A DNA stretch of 64,000 nucleotides, from assembly GCA_003555025.1 (NCBI GenBank), contig PWHV01000005.1, positions 42,529 to 106,528 on the forward strand, read 5' to 3'. The stretch's first letter is position 1. The number at the start of each line of letters is the position of its first letter. The position numbers and the translations under genes are program-made. Of this stretch, positions 1 through 8,928 are shown piece by piece. A model generated the notes under the pieces. That model saw only the letters and a list, made by a program, of their open reading frames with translations, did not search any database and was not told where the DNA came from. This DNA comes from Methanomassiliicoccaceae archaeon. Lineage in GTDB: Archaea > Thermoplasmatota > Thermoplasmata > Methanomassiliicoccales > Methanomethylophilaceae.

Positions 1-1115
1 GCCGATACCGTAAGGCCCAGCTCCTCCATCAGGTCCAAGCGGTCGTCGTCATGGGCGAGCTTGACGGCGGCCCGCATCCATGGGTCCCTTCCCATGACCG
101 CCAGCACCGCCTCGGCCATGTCATCCGCTGCGCCGAAGGCCGCCGCTCCGGCACGGGGGCGGCCCCGCACAGCCATCATCGGCGGCTCCAGGCCGGCGAT
201 GTCCTCCGGTCCGCGGGCGAATGGCAGGGCGAAGGCCAAGTTGCCGCCTCCCGCAGGCAACCAGCTGGCCGGCAGCGTCTCCTCGAGCCGCGTGACGCAA
301 ACACGAAGGCGCTGCAGCACCTCCACGGCGGCGGCGTCGCGGCGCAGGTCGACGAGCGGGTCCACCACCGCCACCCCCCGGCCCACGGTATACATCGCCA
401 CGATGGAGCCTTGGACCGACTCGCGGGCGGCCAGCGCCGCCCTTATGGCGTCCATGCCCTTGGCCATGTTGGCGGCCATGTACGCCGACAGGACGCATCC
501 GCCGCCATGGCCCGCCGGCGGCAGCCGCGGGTATCTCAGGCGGGTGAACTCCGAGCCGTGGTAGAGGTAGTCGACCACGTCCAGGGAGTCGATGTGTCCT
601 CCTTTCAGGTAAACGCTGCTACCCTGCGAGCCGATGATCTCGCAGGCCGTCATGGCGTCCTCGCCGTCGATGATCTCCATGCCCGCCATCGTTTCCGCCT
701 CGTGCCTATTGGGGGTGACCATGTCGCAGAGCGGCAGCAACCGGTCCATGATGGCCTTCGCCAGCCCCTCCGATCCGAGGCTATCGCCCACGCCAGCGAC
801 CAGGACCGGATCGACCACCAGCGGTATTTCCCGGTCCTCGAAGACCTCGGCCACCGCCTCCACGCTATCGGGCATGTAAAGCATCCCGGTCTTGGCGGCC
901 CCGATATCCACGTCCTCGAGGACGCTCTCCATCTGTGCCCTGAGCATCGACGGTTCCACCGCGCATATGCTGTCCACCGCGGTGCTGCTCTGCGCGGTGA
1001 CGGCGGTGATGGCGCAGCAGCCGTGCACCCCCAATGAGGCGAAGGCCTTCAGGTCCGCCTGGATGCCCGCGCCCCCCACCGAGTCGGAGCCAGCTATGCT
1101 CAGGGCCTTGTACAT
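1..1115 (-). CDS. thiDN: ThiD-ThiN: hydroxymethylpyrimidine (phosphate) kinase fused to a thiamine-phosphate synthase domain (3' end cut by window)
   Basis: This is thiamine pyrophosphate biosynthesis in the cytoplasm. The first ~260 residues are a ribokinase-fold ThiD domain that phosphorylates hydroxymethylpyrimidine and its phosphate. The start reads MYKALSIAGSDSVGGAGIQA, which has the substrate-binding GSDS and AGIQAD motifs. Near residue 225 comes the PAGHGGGCVLSAY motif, matching the GTGC-type anion hole. After it, from about residue 265, a ThiN-like domain begins with RGPEDIAG and AAFGAADDMAEAV; archaeal ThiN replaces bacterial ThiE. I chose the ATG at 1115 because it aligns with family starts; a GTG at 1163 is an in-frame alternative. 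A TATA-like stretch at 1194-1201 could serve this gene and the opposite gene at 1225. The C-terminus lies beyond the left edge. Confidence 0.88.
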   Translation of the reverse strand, partial: MYKALSIAGSDSVGGAGIQADLKAFASLGVHGCCAITAVTAQSSTAVDSICAVEPSMLRAQMESVLEDVDIGAAKTGMLYMPDSVEAVAEVFEDREIPLVVDPVLVAGVGDSLGSEGLAKAIMDRLLPLCDMVTPNRHEAETMAGMEIIDGEDAMTACEIIGSQGSSVYLKGGHIDSLDVVDYLYHGSEFTRLRYPRLPPAGHGGGCVLSAYMAANMAKGMDAIRAALAARESVQGSIVAMYTVGRGVAVVDPLVDLRRDAAAVEVLQRLRVCVTRLEETLPASWLPAGGGNLAFALPFARGPEDIAGLEPPMMAVRGRPRAGAAAFGAADDMAEAVLAVMGRDPWMRAAVKLAHDDDRLDLMEELGLTVS

Positions 1116-1193
1116 GCTCCCGGTAATGGCGCCGGGGTTAATATTGCCATCGTTCCCGGGCACAGCACCAGCTTCCCTCGCACAGTCATCATC

Positions 1194-1202
1194 TTTATAT
1201 AG
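1194..1202. promoter_or_regulatory. TATA-like element between divergent thiDN and the 1225 gene
   Basis: The sequence TTTATATAG is AT-rich in a GC-rich setting. It lies 24-31 bases before the ATG at 1225, so the rightward transcript would be nearly leaderless. On the other strand it reads CTATATAAA, and initiation would fall near 1170, ahead of thiDN. This is inference from spacing. Confidence 0.45.
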
Positions 1203-1224
1203 ATATCAACAGTTCGAAAGTCAG

Positions 1225-1590
1225 ATGAAAGCCTCAAGCTGTCATTTCGTCCTCAGCGGAGACTCGGACTACAAGCACCTGGCCAAGGTCTTCCCCGACC
1301 TGCTCGGTTTCTTCCTCAAGGAGACCGACCAGATGCCAGAGGATGAAGAGGTCCTGCACATGTTCATCGAGCTCAACGTCAGCGACCTGGATCGCAACGT
1401 TAAGCCCGAGGGCTACAACCGCAAGGGCAGGATGAGGATGATATTCCCACTCGACCGTAAGGAGTTCTATATCCGTAGCACGTCCAGGCCGGCGGAGGTC
1501 GCGCGGGTGGGTGAGCGGATCAGCGAGATGCTCAGCGCCGCGGGCATCGAGCACGATGTGGAGCAGAACACCGTGAACGGCGTCCGTTAA
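1225..1590 (+). CDS. Conserved-looking 121-aa protein of unknown function
   Basis: I do not recognise this family. It encodes 121 residues beginning MKASSCHFVLSGDSDYKHL, with no membrane segment and no signal peptide. The predicted fold is mixed alpha/beta: a strand near residues 6-11, an acidic middle (residues 35-45), a strand-rich middle (MRMIFPL, EFYIRS) and a C-terminal helix around ERISEMLSAAGIEH. That end resembles the final helix of small ferredoxin-fold domains. The ATG at 1225 sits one TATA spacing downstream of an AT-rich box. The gene is divergent from thiDN and convergent with argH, whose stop it abuts. Confidence 0.6.
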   Translation: MKASSCHFVLSGDSDYKHLAKVFPDLLGFFLKETDQMPEDEEVLHMFIELNVSDLDRNVKPEGYNRKGRMRMIFPLDRKEFYIRSTSRPAEVARVGERISEMLSAAGIEHDVEQNTVNGVR

Positions 1591-3038
1591 CCGAGCAGGT
1601 GTTCCCAGGCGGCATCGATGCGCCGCATGGCCTCGTCCGCCGCCGACTCCCTTCTCATCACCCGGTCGAGGCACTCGGTGGCCTGCACGGCCACGCACTG
1701 CGGCGCCGTGCCCCCGTAGGAGCTTCGTCTGCGCATGCACTCCTCCACGCCGATGATGTCCAAGGCGTCCTCGTCGATCATCTCCGAATAGGAGCGGAGC
1801 TGTTGCAGGCTGAGGTCCTCCAGCCGAAGGCCGGCGGCGATGCATTCCCGCACCGCGGCGGCGACCGCCTCGTGCGCCTGGCGGAAAGGCATGCCCTTCC
1901 CCACCAGGTAGTCGGCGAGGTCGGTGGCGTTGATGAAGCCGTTATCGCTCATCTCCCGCATGCGGGCGGTGTCGAAGCTCAGCGTGGACAGCATCCCCTC
2001 CGTCATCGCCAGCGACGAGCGCACCGAATCCAGTGAGCGCATCGTCGTGGCCTTGTCCTCCTGCAGGTCGCGGTTGTAGGCCATCGGCAGGCCCTTGAGG
2101 GTGATAAGCAACGATGAGAGGGCGCCGGCGGCGCGGCCGACCCTCCCACGCACCAGCTCGGCGATGTCCGGGTTCTTCTTCTGCGGCATTATCGATGAAC
2201 CGGTGGAGTAGGAGTCGTCCATCTCCACGAATCCGAACTCCGGGGATGACCACATCACCAGCTCCTCGCACAGGGAGGACAGGTGCAGGGCGACGGTCAT
2301 GGCGCAGTAGGCCGCATCGAGCACGAAGTCCCGGTCGCTCACCGAGTCCATGGCGTTGTCACTCGGAGCGCTGAACGCCAGCAGTTCGGCGGAGCGGCGG
2401 CGGTCGATGGGATAGGTGGTCCCCGCCATCGCCGCCGAGCCCAACGGGCACACGTTGATGCGGCGGAAGGCCTCCATCAGGCGCTCGGCGTCACGGTCCA
2501 GGCGGAAGGCGTGCGCCATAAGGTGGAAGCCCAGCGAGACGGGTTGCGCGTGCTGCAGATGGGTGTATCCTGGCATGACGCTATGGGCCTCCTCCTCGGC
2601 GCGCTTGATGAGCGTCCTCTGCAGGAGCGACAACCCTCTGACGATCTCCAGCACCTCGTCGCGGAGGTACATGCGGAAATCGGTGGCTATCTGGTCGTTG
2701 CGGCTGCGGGCGGTGTGGAGCATGCCGCCGCTGGGGCCGACGATCTCTGTCAGGCGCTGCTCTATGTTGGTGTGGACGTCCTCCAACGAATCATCCAGCT
2801 CCAGCCGGCCGTCCTCCACGTCGCGCAGTATGGTCTTCAGCGCCCCGCTGATCAGCTGCGCGTCGTCCGAGGGCAGCACCCCCGTCTCTCCCAGCATGCG
2901 GACATGGGCGAGAGAGCCCATGACATCATAGAAGGCCAGGGCAGAATCGTCTTCCAGAGAGGAGCTGAACGCCAATACGGACTTGTCCATGCCCTTCTCG
3001 AAACGGCCGGACCATAAAGCCTTCCTGTCCATCTTCAT
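1587..3038 (-). CDS. argH: Argininosuccinate lyase
   Basis: Splits argininosuccinate into arginine and fumarate, the last step of arginine synthesis, as a cytoplasmic tetramer. At 483 aa it is slightly longer than the usual ~460. Fumarase/aspartase superfamily signatures are present: HTARSRND at residues 108-115, THLQHAQP at 159-166, and the mobile catalytic loop GSSIMPQKKNPD around 280-291 with the catalytic serine at about 282. Its ATG overlaps the TGA of argG (ATGA-type junction at 3035-3038), so the pair is translationally coupled. The last bases overlap the convergent unknown gene by about 4 nt. Confidence 0.96.
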   Translation of the reverse strand: MKMDRKALWSGRFEKGMDKSVLAFSSSLEDDSALAFYDVMGSLAHVRMLGETGVLPSDDAQLISGALKTILRDVEDGRLELDDSLEDVHTNIEQRLTEIVGPSGGMLHTARSRNDQIATDFRMYLRDEVLEIVRGLSLLQRTLIKRAEEEAHSVMPGYTHLQHAQPVSLGFHLMAHAFRLDRDAERLMEAFRRINVCPLGSAAMAGTTYPIDRRRSAELLAFSAPSDNAMDSVSDRDFVLDAAYCAMTVALHLSSLCEELVMWSSPEFGFVEMDDSYSTGSSIMPQKKNPDIAELVRGRVGRAAGALSSLLITLKGLPMAYNRDLQEDKATTMRSLDSVRSSLAMTEGMLSTLSFDTARMREMSDNGFINATDLADYLVGKGMPFRQAHEAVAAAVRECIAAGLRLEDLSLQQLRSYSEMIDEDALDIIGVEECMRRRSSYGGTAPQCVAVQATECLDRVMRRESAADEAMRRIDAAWEHLLG

Positions 3039-4249
3039 CCCTTCCTGTGCTTTTTGGCGACGGTCTTGTTGGGTAGCCCCCAGCAGTAGATGAAGCCTTT
3101 GGCGGAGTCGTGGTCGAAGTCATCGCCCCCCGCATAGGTGGCCAGCCCCTCGTCGTATATCGAGTGGTCCGAGCGGCGGCCCACCACCGTGGCGCCGCCC
3201 TTGTGCAGCTTGAGGCGGACGACGCCGGAGACATGCTCCTGGCTCTGTTCTATGAACGCCTCGAGGCACTCCCTCAGGGGGCCGAACCACAGCCCGTCGT
3301 ACGCCACCTCGGAGTAGCGTTGCTCCACCGGCTGTTTGAAGGCGAGGAGGTCACGGGGCAGCACCAGAGACTCCAGGTTCTGATGGGCCTTGATAAGGCA
3401 GACCGCGGCCGGACACTCGTAGATCTCCCTGCTCTTAAGGCCGACGAGGCGGTCCTCCACATGGTCTATGCGCCCCACGCCGTGCTCCCCGGCGATGCGG
3501 TTCAAAGCGGCGATCAGCTCGGCCCCTTTCATCAGATCCCCATCGAGGGAGACCGGGACACCGGCCACGAACTCCAGCTCCACATAGCGCGGCTCATCGG
3601 GCGACTCGGTGACGGACGAGGTCCACTCGAAAGCCTCCTCCGGAGGTTCGGTCCACGGGTCCTCGAGCACGCCGCACTCGCAGCTCCTGCCCCAAAGGTT
3701 CTCGTCGGTGGAGAACGGGCTCTCCTTCTTCACGATGATGGGTATCTCCCTGTCCTTGGCGTACTCGATCTCATCGTCACGGGTCATCTTCCACTCGCGC
3801 ATGGGGGCGATGATGCCCAACGAGGGGTCGAGTGAGACGATGCCGACATCGAAACGGACCTGGTCGTTGCCTTTGGCGGTGCAGCCATGGGCGATGTATT
3901 TAGCACCCTCCTCTTTGGCCACGTCCACCAGCAGCTTCGCTATCAGCGGACGGGCGATGGCGGTGCTCAGAGGGTAGGTGCCCTGATAGAGGGCGTTGGC
4001 CTTCAAGGCCGGGAATATGTAGTCCTCGACGAACTCGTCACGGGCGTCGATGGAGTAAGCGTTCACCGCACCTATCTGTTTGGCGCGCTCGATGGCGTCA
4101 TCGTCCCCAGGGGGCTGACCGACATCGATGGATACGGCGACCACGTCGAGGCCGTGGTTCTCCTGCAGCCAACGTATGGCCACCGAGGTGTCCAACCCTC
4201 CGGAGTATGCCAGGACCACCTTGTCCCTGCTGTTTTCGGAACCCTGCAT
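3035..4249 (-). CDS. argG: Argininosuccinate synthase
   Basis: Joins citrulline and aspartate using ATP to give argininosuccinate. The start at 4249 gives MQGSENSRDKVVLAYSGGLD, placing the N-type ATP pyrophosphatase loop AYSGGLDTS at residues 14-22. The ATG has a strong purine-rich ribosome site (GGGGGG) seven bases upstream. Longer in-frame starts up to 4345 would add sequence that does not look like the family. The product is 404 aa, typical length. It is followed without a gap by argH, so the two final arginine steps form one unit divergent from argCJBD. Confidence 0.96.
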   Translation of the reverse strand: MQGSENSRDKVVLAYSGGLDTSVAIRWLQENHGLDVVAVSIDVGQPPGDDDAIERAKQIGAVNAYSIDARDEFVEDYIFPALKANALYQGTYPLSTAIARPLIAKLLVDVAKEEGAKYIAHGCTAKGNDQVRFDVGIVSLDPSLGIIAPMREWKMTRDDEIEYAKDREIPIIVKKESPFSTDENLWGRSCECGVLEDPWTEPPEEAFEWTSSVTESPDEPRYVELEFVAGVPVSLDGDLMKGAELIAALNRIAGEHGVGRIDHVEDRLVGLKSREIYECPAAVCLIKAHQNLESLVLPRDLLAFKQPVEQRYSEVAYDGLWFGPLRECLEAFIEQSQEHVSGVVRLKLHKGGATVVGRRSDHSIYDEGLATYAGGDDFDHDSAKGFIYCWGLPNKTVAKKHRKG

Positions 4250-4275
4250 CGTAATCCCCCCTGGTATTTTCATGA

Positions 4276-4285
4276 CAATATAAAG
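4276..4285 (-). promoter_or_regulatory. TATA-like box upstream of argGH
   Basis: Read leftward this is CTTTATATTG, a good archaeal TATA match 27-36 bases before the argG ATG. Initiation would fall near 4254, giving a very short leader. Position and composition are seen; function is inferred. Confidence 0.5.
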
Positions 4286-4436
4286 CATTGCGTCATTGGC
4301 GGGGATGATATGATGAGGGCTCCGATGCGAGGCTCCCAATGTCATTGATAGGCCGGCCCCCGGGCGCTAGGTGTACAAATCTGTCGCCCTGCGGCCAGGA
4401 CCCTACCCAGATGGCAAGGCGATTTAGAGCAAAAGG

Positions 4437-4445
4437 TAATATATG
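4437..4445 (+). promoter_or_regulatory. TATA-like box upstream of argCJBD
   Basis: TAATATATG, preceded by an A/G-rich stretch (AAAAGG) that could act as the TFB recognition element. The start of transcription would be near 4465, at the left arm of the palindrome at 4463-4482. Confidence 0.5.
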
Positions 4446-4462
4446 GTACATTGGATACAACC

Positions 4463-4482
4463 ATTGTCTAATATCAGACAAT
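4463..4482. promoter_or_regulatory. Near-perfect 20-bp palindrome, candidate operator of argCJBD
   Basis: Arms ATTGTCT and AGACAAT flank a 6-base centre; 18 of the 20 positions are self-complementary. It covers the predicted transcription start (about 26 bases after the TATA-like box), the classic site for a repressor. No regulator gene is adjacent. The ACT-domain regulator at 8929, just beyond argD, is one possible binder, but this is inference. Confidence 0.5.
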
Positions 4483-4539
4483 AAACCTAAAAACAAATCC
4501 CGGAATCAAACATATCTTCACAGAAAGAGGGTTCAGCAG

Positions 4540-5556
4540 ATGATCGGTGTTGGCATAATAGGGGCGACAGGCTATACAGGGGGCGAGCTGGCGCGCTTGC
4601 TGGTCTCCCATCCGCAGATGGAGCTGAAGGCGATGACCTCCCGCGGAAACGCCGGCCAGCCCGTGGATGCGGTGCACACTTACCTCAAGGGCCACGTGGA
4701 CCTGGATTTCGCCCCCTCTGTGGATGGTCACGACGACCTTGACATGGTCTTCGCCGCCACTCCCCACGGCGTCTCCATGGAACATGTCCCCGGGCTGCTG
4801 GAGACCGGCGTCAAGGTGGTAGACCTGAGCGGGGACTACCGTCTGCAAGCCCCTGATGTCTATGAGGCATGGTACGGGAAGGCGCACAGCGACCCCGGGA
4901 ATCTCGACAAGGCCGTATACGGTCTGCCGGAGCTGTTCCGCGACGAGATAGCCGGCGCGGATCTGGTGGCCAATCCCGGATGCTACCCCACCGCCACCAT
5001 ATTGGCTTTGGCGCCGCTTTATGCGCGCGGACTCATGACAGGGGATGCGGTCGTTGACGCCAAGAGCGGCACCTCGGGGGCGGGGATAAGCCCCGGCCCC
5101 CGCACCCACCATCCCAACTGCGGCGGGTCGGTCATCGCTTACAACACCGGCAAGCACCGCCACCAGCCGGAGATGGAGCAGATACTGCATAAGGTGGGAA
5201 AGGGGGGCGCCGTGCTGTTCTCCCCTCATCTCGTGCCGATAGTCCGCGGCATACTGGCATCCTGCTACGCCGACCTGGCAGAGCCGATGTCCGCGGAGGA
5301 GCTGTCATCCTTGTACAAAGATTTCTATCGCGGCGAGCGCTTCGTCCAGGTGGCGGGGGAGGCATCGATACGCGCCGTGGCGGCCTCCAACCGTTGCCAG
5401 GTCTCCCCGGCGACGATAGGGGGGAAGAAGGCCGCGGTGTTCGCCAGCATCGACAACCTGGTGAAGGGCGCCTCAGGGCAGGCGATCCAATGCGCCAACA
5501 TCATGTTCGGCCTGCCGGAGTCCACCGGTCTGGACTTCCCAGGCCTGGGGGTGTGA
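4540..5556 (+). CDS. argC: N-acetyl-gamma-glutamyl-phosphate reductase
   Basis: NADPH-dependent reduction of N-acetylglutamyl phosphate to the semialdehyde. I placed the start at the ATG at 4540, giving MIGVGIIGATGYTGGELARL with the Rossmann motif GATGYTG at residues 8-14. A GAGG ribosome site lies 10 bases before it. The catalytic cysteine is in NPGCYP (Cys148). Length 338 aa is normal. It is the first gene of the argCJBD operon; argJ starts 3 bases after its stop. Confidence 0.96.
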   Translation: MIGVGIIGATGYTGGELARLLVSHPQMELKAMTSRGNAGQPVDAVHTYLKGHVDLDFAPSVDGHDDLDMVFAATPHGVSMEHVPGLLETGVKVVDLSGDYRLQAPDVYEAWYGKAHSDPGNLDKAVYGLPELFRDEIAGADLVANPGCYPTATILALAPLYARGLMTGDAVVDAKSGTSGAGISPGPRTHHPNCGGSVIAYNTGKHRHQPEMEQILHKVGKGGAVLFSPHLVPIVRGILASCYADLAEPMSAEELSSLYKDFYRGERFVQVAGEASIRAVAASNRCQVSPATIGGKKAAVFASIDNLVKGASGQAIQCANIMFGLPESTGLDFPGLGV

Positions 5557-5559
5557 GAC

Positions 5560-6786
5560 ATGGAGAAGATAAAAGGAGGGATAACCGCCGCCCAGGGCTT
5601 CAAGGCCGCCGGGGTGCACTCCGGGGTAAAGTACCGTTCGTTGGACCTCGGACTGGTGACATCGGACGTGCCGGCGAAATGCTTCATAGGCTACACGACC
5701 AACAAGGTCAAGGCCGCCCCGGTGCAGGTGATGATGGAGAGCGACCCCCGGGAGCTTGAGGCCTTCGTGATCAACAGCGGTAACGCCAACGCCTTAACGG
5801 GTAAGCGCGGCATCGAGGACGTCCACAACATGCGCTCCCATGCCGCCTCGGCGTTGGGGTTAGACGACGAGGAATCGGTCGGTGTGATATCCACCGGGCT
5901 GATAGGACGTTTCCTGAACATGCCCAAGATACTCTACGGCATAGACCGCGCCTCCAAAGAGCTCGCCTACGGATACGAGGCCGACTCGGACTTCTCCGAG
6001 TCCATCATGACCACCGACACCCGCAAGAAGGAGATCGCCTACCGCGTCAAGCTGGAGGACGGCAGCCTGGTGACCATCGCCGGCGTGGCCAAGGGCAGCG
6101 GCATGGTGGCTCCGCACATGAAGGTCCTGCATGCGACCACCCTCAGCTTCATATCGACCGACGCGGTCCTGAGCGAGAGGTTCATATCCAAGTGGCAGGA
6201 GACGCTGGACGACACTTTCAACATGATATCTGTGGATGGCGACCAGAGCACCAACGACATGTCCGTGCTGATGGCCAACGGACTCGCCGGCGGCGACTGC
6301 GCCGACGAGGACCCCAACTTCATGTCCGCCCTAAAAAATGTCATGGAGGACCTCGCCTACATGGTGGTCGAGGACGGCGAGGGCGTGACCAAGGTGATCG
6401 AGGTGGAGGTGCGCGGGGCGGCGAGCGGGGAATGCGCCAAGTCGGCGGTGAAGTCCATCATACGCTCGCCGTTGGTGAAGACGGCCATCTTCGGCTCCGA
6501 CCCCAACTACGGCCGCATTATGATGGCCCTGGGCAACAGCGACTGCGACTTCGATGTGGAGGACGTCAAGCTCACCGTGTTCGGTGCGGGCATCGAGGTC
6601 CCCATACTGGAGTACGGGACGCCGGTCTTCGAGGACCAACGCTCGGTGGACATCGTGCGCATGGCCATGGACGGGGACGCGGTGAAGATAATGGTGATCC
6701 TCGGCGACGGCGAGCACTCCGCCACCGGATGGGGTTGCGACATGTCCTACGATTACGTAAAGATCAACGCTGAATACACCACGTGA
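5560..6786 (+). CDS. argJ: Glutamate N-acetyltransferase / amino-acid acetyltransferase
   Basis: Recycles the acetyl group from N-acetylornithine to glutamate. ArgJ is made as a precursor that cleaves itself before a conserved threonine, which then becomes the nucleophile. Here the site is in HATTLSFISTDA: Ala192-Thr193. Compared with the usual GMIAPNMATML arrangement, four extra residues (KVLH, 188-191) sit just before the cleavage site. Other landmarks are NSGNANA (73-79), STGLIGR (111-117) and GSDPNYGR near 310. The length of 408 aa is typical. The stop codon overlaps the start of argB (TGATG). Confidence 0.95.
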   Translation: MEKIKGGITAAQGFKAAGVHSGVKYRSLDLGLVTSDVPAKCFIGYTTNKVKAAPVQVMMESDPRELEAFVINSGNANALTGKRGIEDVHNMRSHAASALGLDDEESVGVISTGLIGRFLNMPKILYGIDRASKELAYGYEADSDFSESIMTTDTRKKEIAYRVKLEDGSLVTIAGVAKGSGMVAPHMKVLHATTLSFISTDAVLSERFISKWQETLDDTFNMISVDGDQSTNDMSVLMANGLAGGDCADEDPNFMSALKNVMEDLAYMVVEDGEGVTKVIEVEVRGAASGECAKSAVKSIIRSPLVKTAIFGSDPNYGRIMMALGNSDCDFDVEDVKLTVFGAGIEVPILEYGTPVFEDQRSVDIVRMAMDGDAVKIMVILGDGEHSATGWGCDMSYDYVKINAEYTT

Positions 6787-7667
6787 TGCAAATGGAACAA
6801 TATCCGATCAAGGACAAATTCCCCCGCCTCGAGCAGCTTCGCCAGAACCATATCGTCATCAAGTTCGGGGGCAACGCCATCAGCGGCCATGACGAGCTCA
6901 AACGTTTCGCCAAGGATGTGGCGATGATGCGCTCATTGGGCCTGCAGCCTGTTCTGGTCCACGGCGGCGGTCCGGAGATCACCAGGGAGATGAGGCTGCG
7001 CGGACTCGAGCCCCGTAAGGTCGCCGGCCTGCGCATCACCGACACCCAGACATTGGAGGTGGCGGAGTACGTGCTGGGGCGCATCAACCGCGAGATAGTC
7101 AAGGCCCTCAAAGGCGCCGGCGTGGACGCCTGCGGCATGCCTGGCCACCACGGGGGGATGATGCGGTGCGTGCGCAAGGACCCCATCCTCGCCTATGACG
7201 AGGAGGGCAACCTCGCCACCGTGGACCTCGGGCATGTGGGCGACGTGGAGAGCATCGACGCCAAGCCCATCACCCTGTTGACAGCGTCGGGCATGGTCCC
7301 GGTGGTCTATCCGCTGGGCAAGGACGACGACGGGGTGCTCGTCAACGTCAACGCCGACACCGCGGCGGCGCATATCGCCGCCGCCCTCGACTGCGAGGAA
7401 CTGATCCTGATAACCGATGTGCCGGGCATATTGGCGGATGTCAACGACTCCGAATCCCTGCTCGATGAGGTCTCCATCAAGCAGGTGGACGAGCTCATCG
7501 AGGGCGGAGTGGTCAAGGACGGGATGGTGCCGAAGATAGAGGCCTGCCGCTTGGCCCTGGAGAAGGGCGTCCGCGCCACCCACATGCTAGGGGGCAAGGA
7601 TTCCGAGCATCTGCTGCGCCAGATACTCGACGGCAAGCACCGCGGCACCAAGATAACCAACGGGTGA
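6786..7667 (+). CDS. argB: Acetylglutamate kinase
   Basis: Phosphorylates N-acetylglutamate with ATP, normally the committed and often arginine-inhibited step. Amino-acid kinase fold: VIKFGGNAISG near residue 24 binds phosphate, and LVHGGGPEI near 58 and VNVNADTAAAHIAAALDCEELILITD around 190-215 are family landmarks. The start at 6786 overlaps the argJ stop as TGATG; a GTG one codon earlier is also possible. About 293 aa. It lies between argJ and argD, with 4 bases before argD. Confidence 0.95.
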   Translation: MQMEQYPIKDKFPRLEQLRQNHIVIKFGGNAISGHDELKRFAKDVAMMRSLGLQPVLVHGGGPEITREMRLRGLEPRKVAGLRITDTQTLEVAEYVLGRINREIVKALKGAGVDACGMPGHHGGMMRCVRKDPILAYDEEGNLATVDLGHVGDVESIDAKPITLLTASGMVPVVYPLGKDDDGVLVNVNADTAAAHIAAALDCEELILITDVPGILADVNDSESLLDEVSIKQVDELIEGGVVKDGMVPKIEACRLALEKGVRATHMLGGKDSEHLLRQILDGKHRGTKITNG

Positions 7668-7671
7668 CGTA

Positions 7672-8847
7672 ATGGACTTGGAGAAATTGAAGGAGATCGA
7701 CGGGGAGCACCTGTTCCAGAACTATTCCCGCCAGGACATATGCTTCTCGCACGGCAAGGGGGAGGCGCTCTATGACCTCGAAGGAAGGGAGTACATAGAC
7801 CTGGTGGCGGGCATAGCGGTGAACTCGTTGGGGCACGCGCATCCAGCCATGACAGCCGCGGTCTGCGACCAGGCCTCCCGCCTGCTGCACGTTTCAAACT
7901 TGTACCGCATCAAGGAGCAGGCGGAGCTGGCCGAGGCGCTGGCGCGCATCGCCCCTGGTGACCTGCAACGCTCCCTGTTCGTGAACTCGGGGGCCGAGGC
8001 CAACGAGGCCGCCCTCAAGCTGGCCGTCCGCCGCAGCGGGCGTTGCAAGGTGGTTTCGATGGATAACTCCTTCCATGGGCGCACCTGCGCGGCGCTCAAG
8101 GCCACCGGCCAGACGAAGTACCATGAGGGCTTCCATCCTCTGATGGGGGATTTCGCCGTCCACGTGCCTTTCAACGACACCGAGTCGCTGAAGGGAGCGG
8201 TGGACGATGACACCGCCGCGCTGCTGCTAGAGCCCATCCAAGGCGAAGGCGGCGTGCGTCCCTGCAGCGCCGAGTTCTTCCGCGCCGCCCGCGACGTCTG
8301 CGACGACCGCGGCGCCCTGCTGATAGTGGACGAGGTGCAGACCGGTATGGGACGCACAGGGGAATGGTTCGGTTTCCAGCACTACGGCGTGCAGCCTGAC
8401 GTCGTGACCTTGGCCAAAGGCCTGGGCGGCGGTTTTCCCATCGGCTGCGTGTTGAGCACCGACGAGCTGTCGGAGGCGTTGCCGTCCGGCACCCACGGGA
8501 CAACCTTCGGCGGCGGGCCGCTGGCTTGCGCGGTTGCATCGGCGGTCGTCAGGACCATAGAGGAAGAGGGGCTGGTGAAACGGGCCGCCGAGCTCGGCGC
8601 GGACGCGATCGGATCGCTCCAGCGGCTGGAGGGCGATGTGCTGACCGAGGTCCGCGGCAAAGGCCTGATGATAGGCCTCGACATGCCGGGCCACGCCAAG
8701 GCGCTACAGTCCCACGCTTTTGATAATGGCTTCTTGGTCAACGTCTGCGCCGGCAGCGTTGTTCGCCTTGTCCCTCCCTTGATCGTCAGCCGCTCCTCGC
8801 TGCAGAAATTCACGGACATACTCGAAGGATATCTGGATGAAATGTGA
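7672..8847 (+). CDS. argD: Acetylornithine aminotransferase
   Basis: PLP-dependent class III transaminase converting N-acetylglutamate semialdehyde to N-acetylornithine. It has the 391 aa typical of the family. VNSGAEANEAA (114-124) binds the cofactor phosphate, VDEVQTGMGR (219-228) holds the pyridine-binding Asp220, and AKGLGGG holds the Schiff-base Lys249. It is the last gene of argCJBD; a promoter region for the ACT regulator follows. Related paralogues can also act on succinyl-diaminopimelate or lysine intermediates, so dual use in lysine synthesis is possible. Confidence 0.94.
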   Translation: MDLEKLKEIDGEHLFQNYSRQDICFSHGKGEALYDLEGREYIDLVAGIAVNSLGHAHPAMTAAVCDQASRLLHVSNLYRIKEQAELAEALARIAPGDLQRSLFVNSGAEANEAALKLAVRRSGRCKVVSMDNSFHGRTCAALKATGQTKYHEGFHPLMGDFAVHVPFNDTESLKGAVDDDTAALLLEPIQGEGGVRPCSAEFFRAARDVCDDRGALLIVDEVQTGMGRTGEWFGFQHYGVQPDVVTLAKGLGGGFPIGCVLSTDELSEALPSGTHGTTFGGGPLACAVASAVVRTIEEEGLVKRAAELGADAIGSLQRLEGDVLTEVRGKGLMIGLDMPGHAKALQSHAFDNGFLVNVCAGSVVRLVPPLIVSRSSLQKFTDILEGYLDEM

Positions 8848-8888
8848 CACATTGTCGGATTCCTTTCTATATACCTTTGTTTTGTATC

Positions 8889-8898
8889 AAATATAACA
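8889..8898 (+). promoter_or_regulatory. TATA-like box before the ACT regulator
   Basis: AAATATAAC-type sequence in a strongly AT-rich island (8865-8915) between argD and the ACT gene. Expected initiation is near 8918, about 11 bases before the ATG. Confidence 0.4.
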
Positions 8899-8928
8899 TA
8901 TTAATAGTCGAATGACATTCTTCGAGCG

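Noticed and set aside
1234..1845. A leftward frame across the 1225 gene and the argH end
   Set aside because: It runs through the argH C-terminus in the wrong frame and has no family signal.
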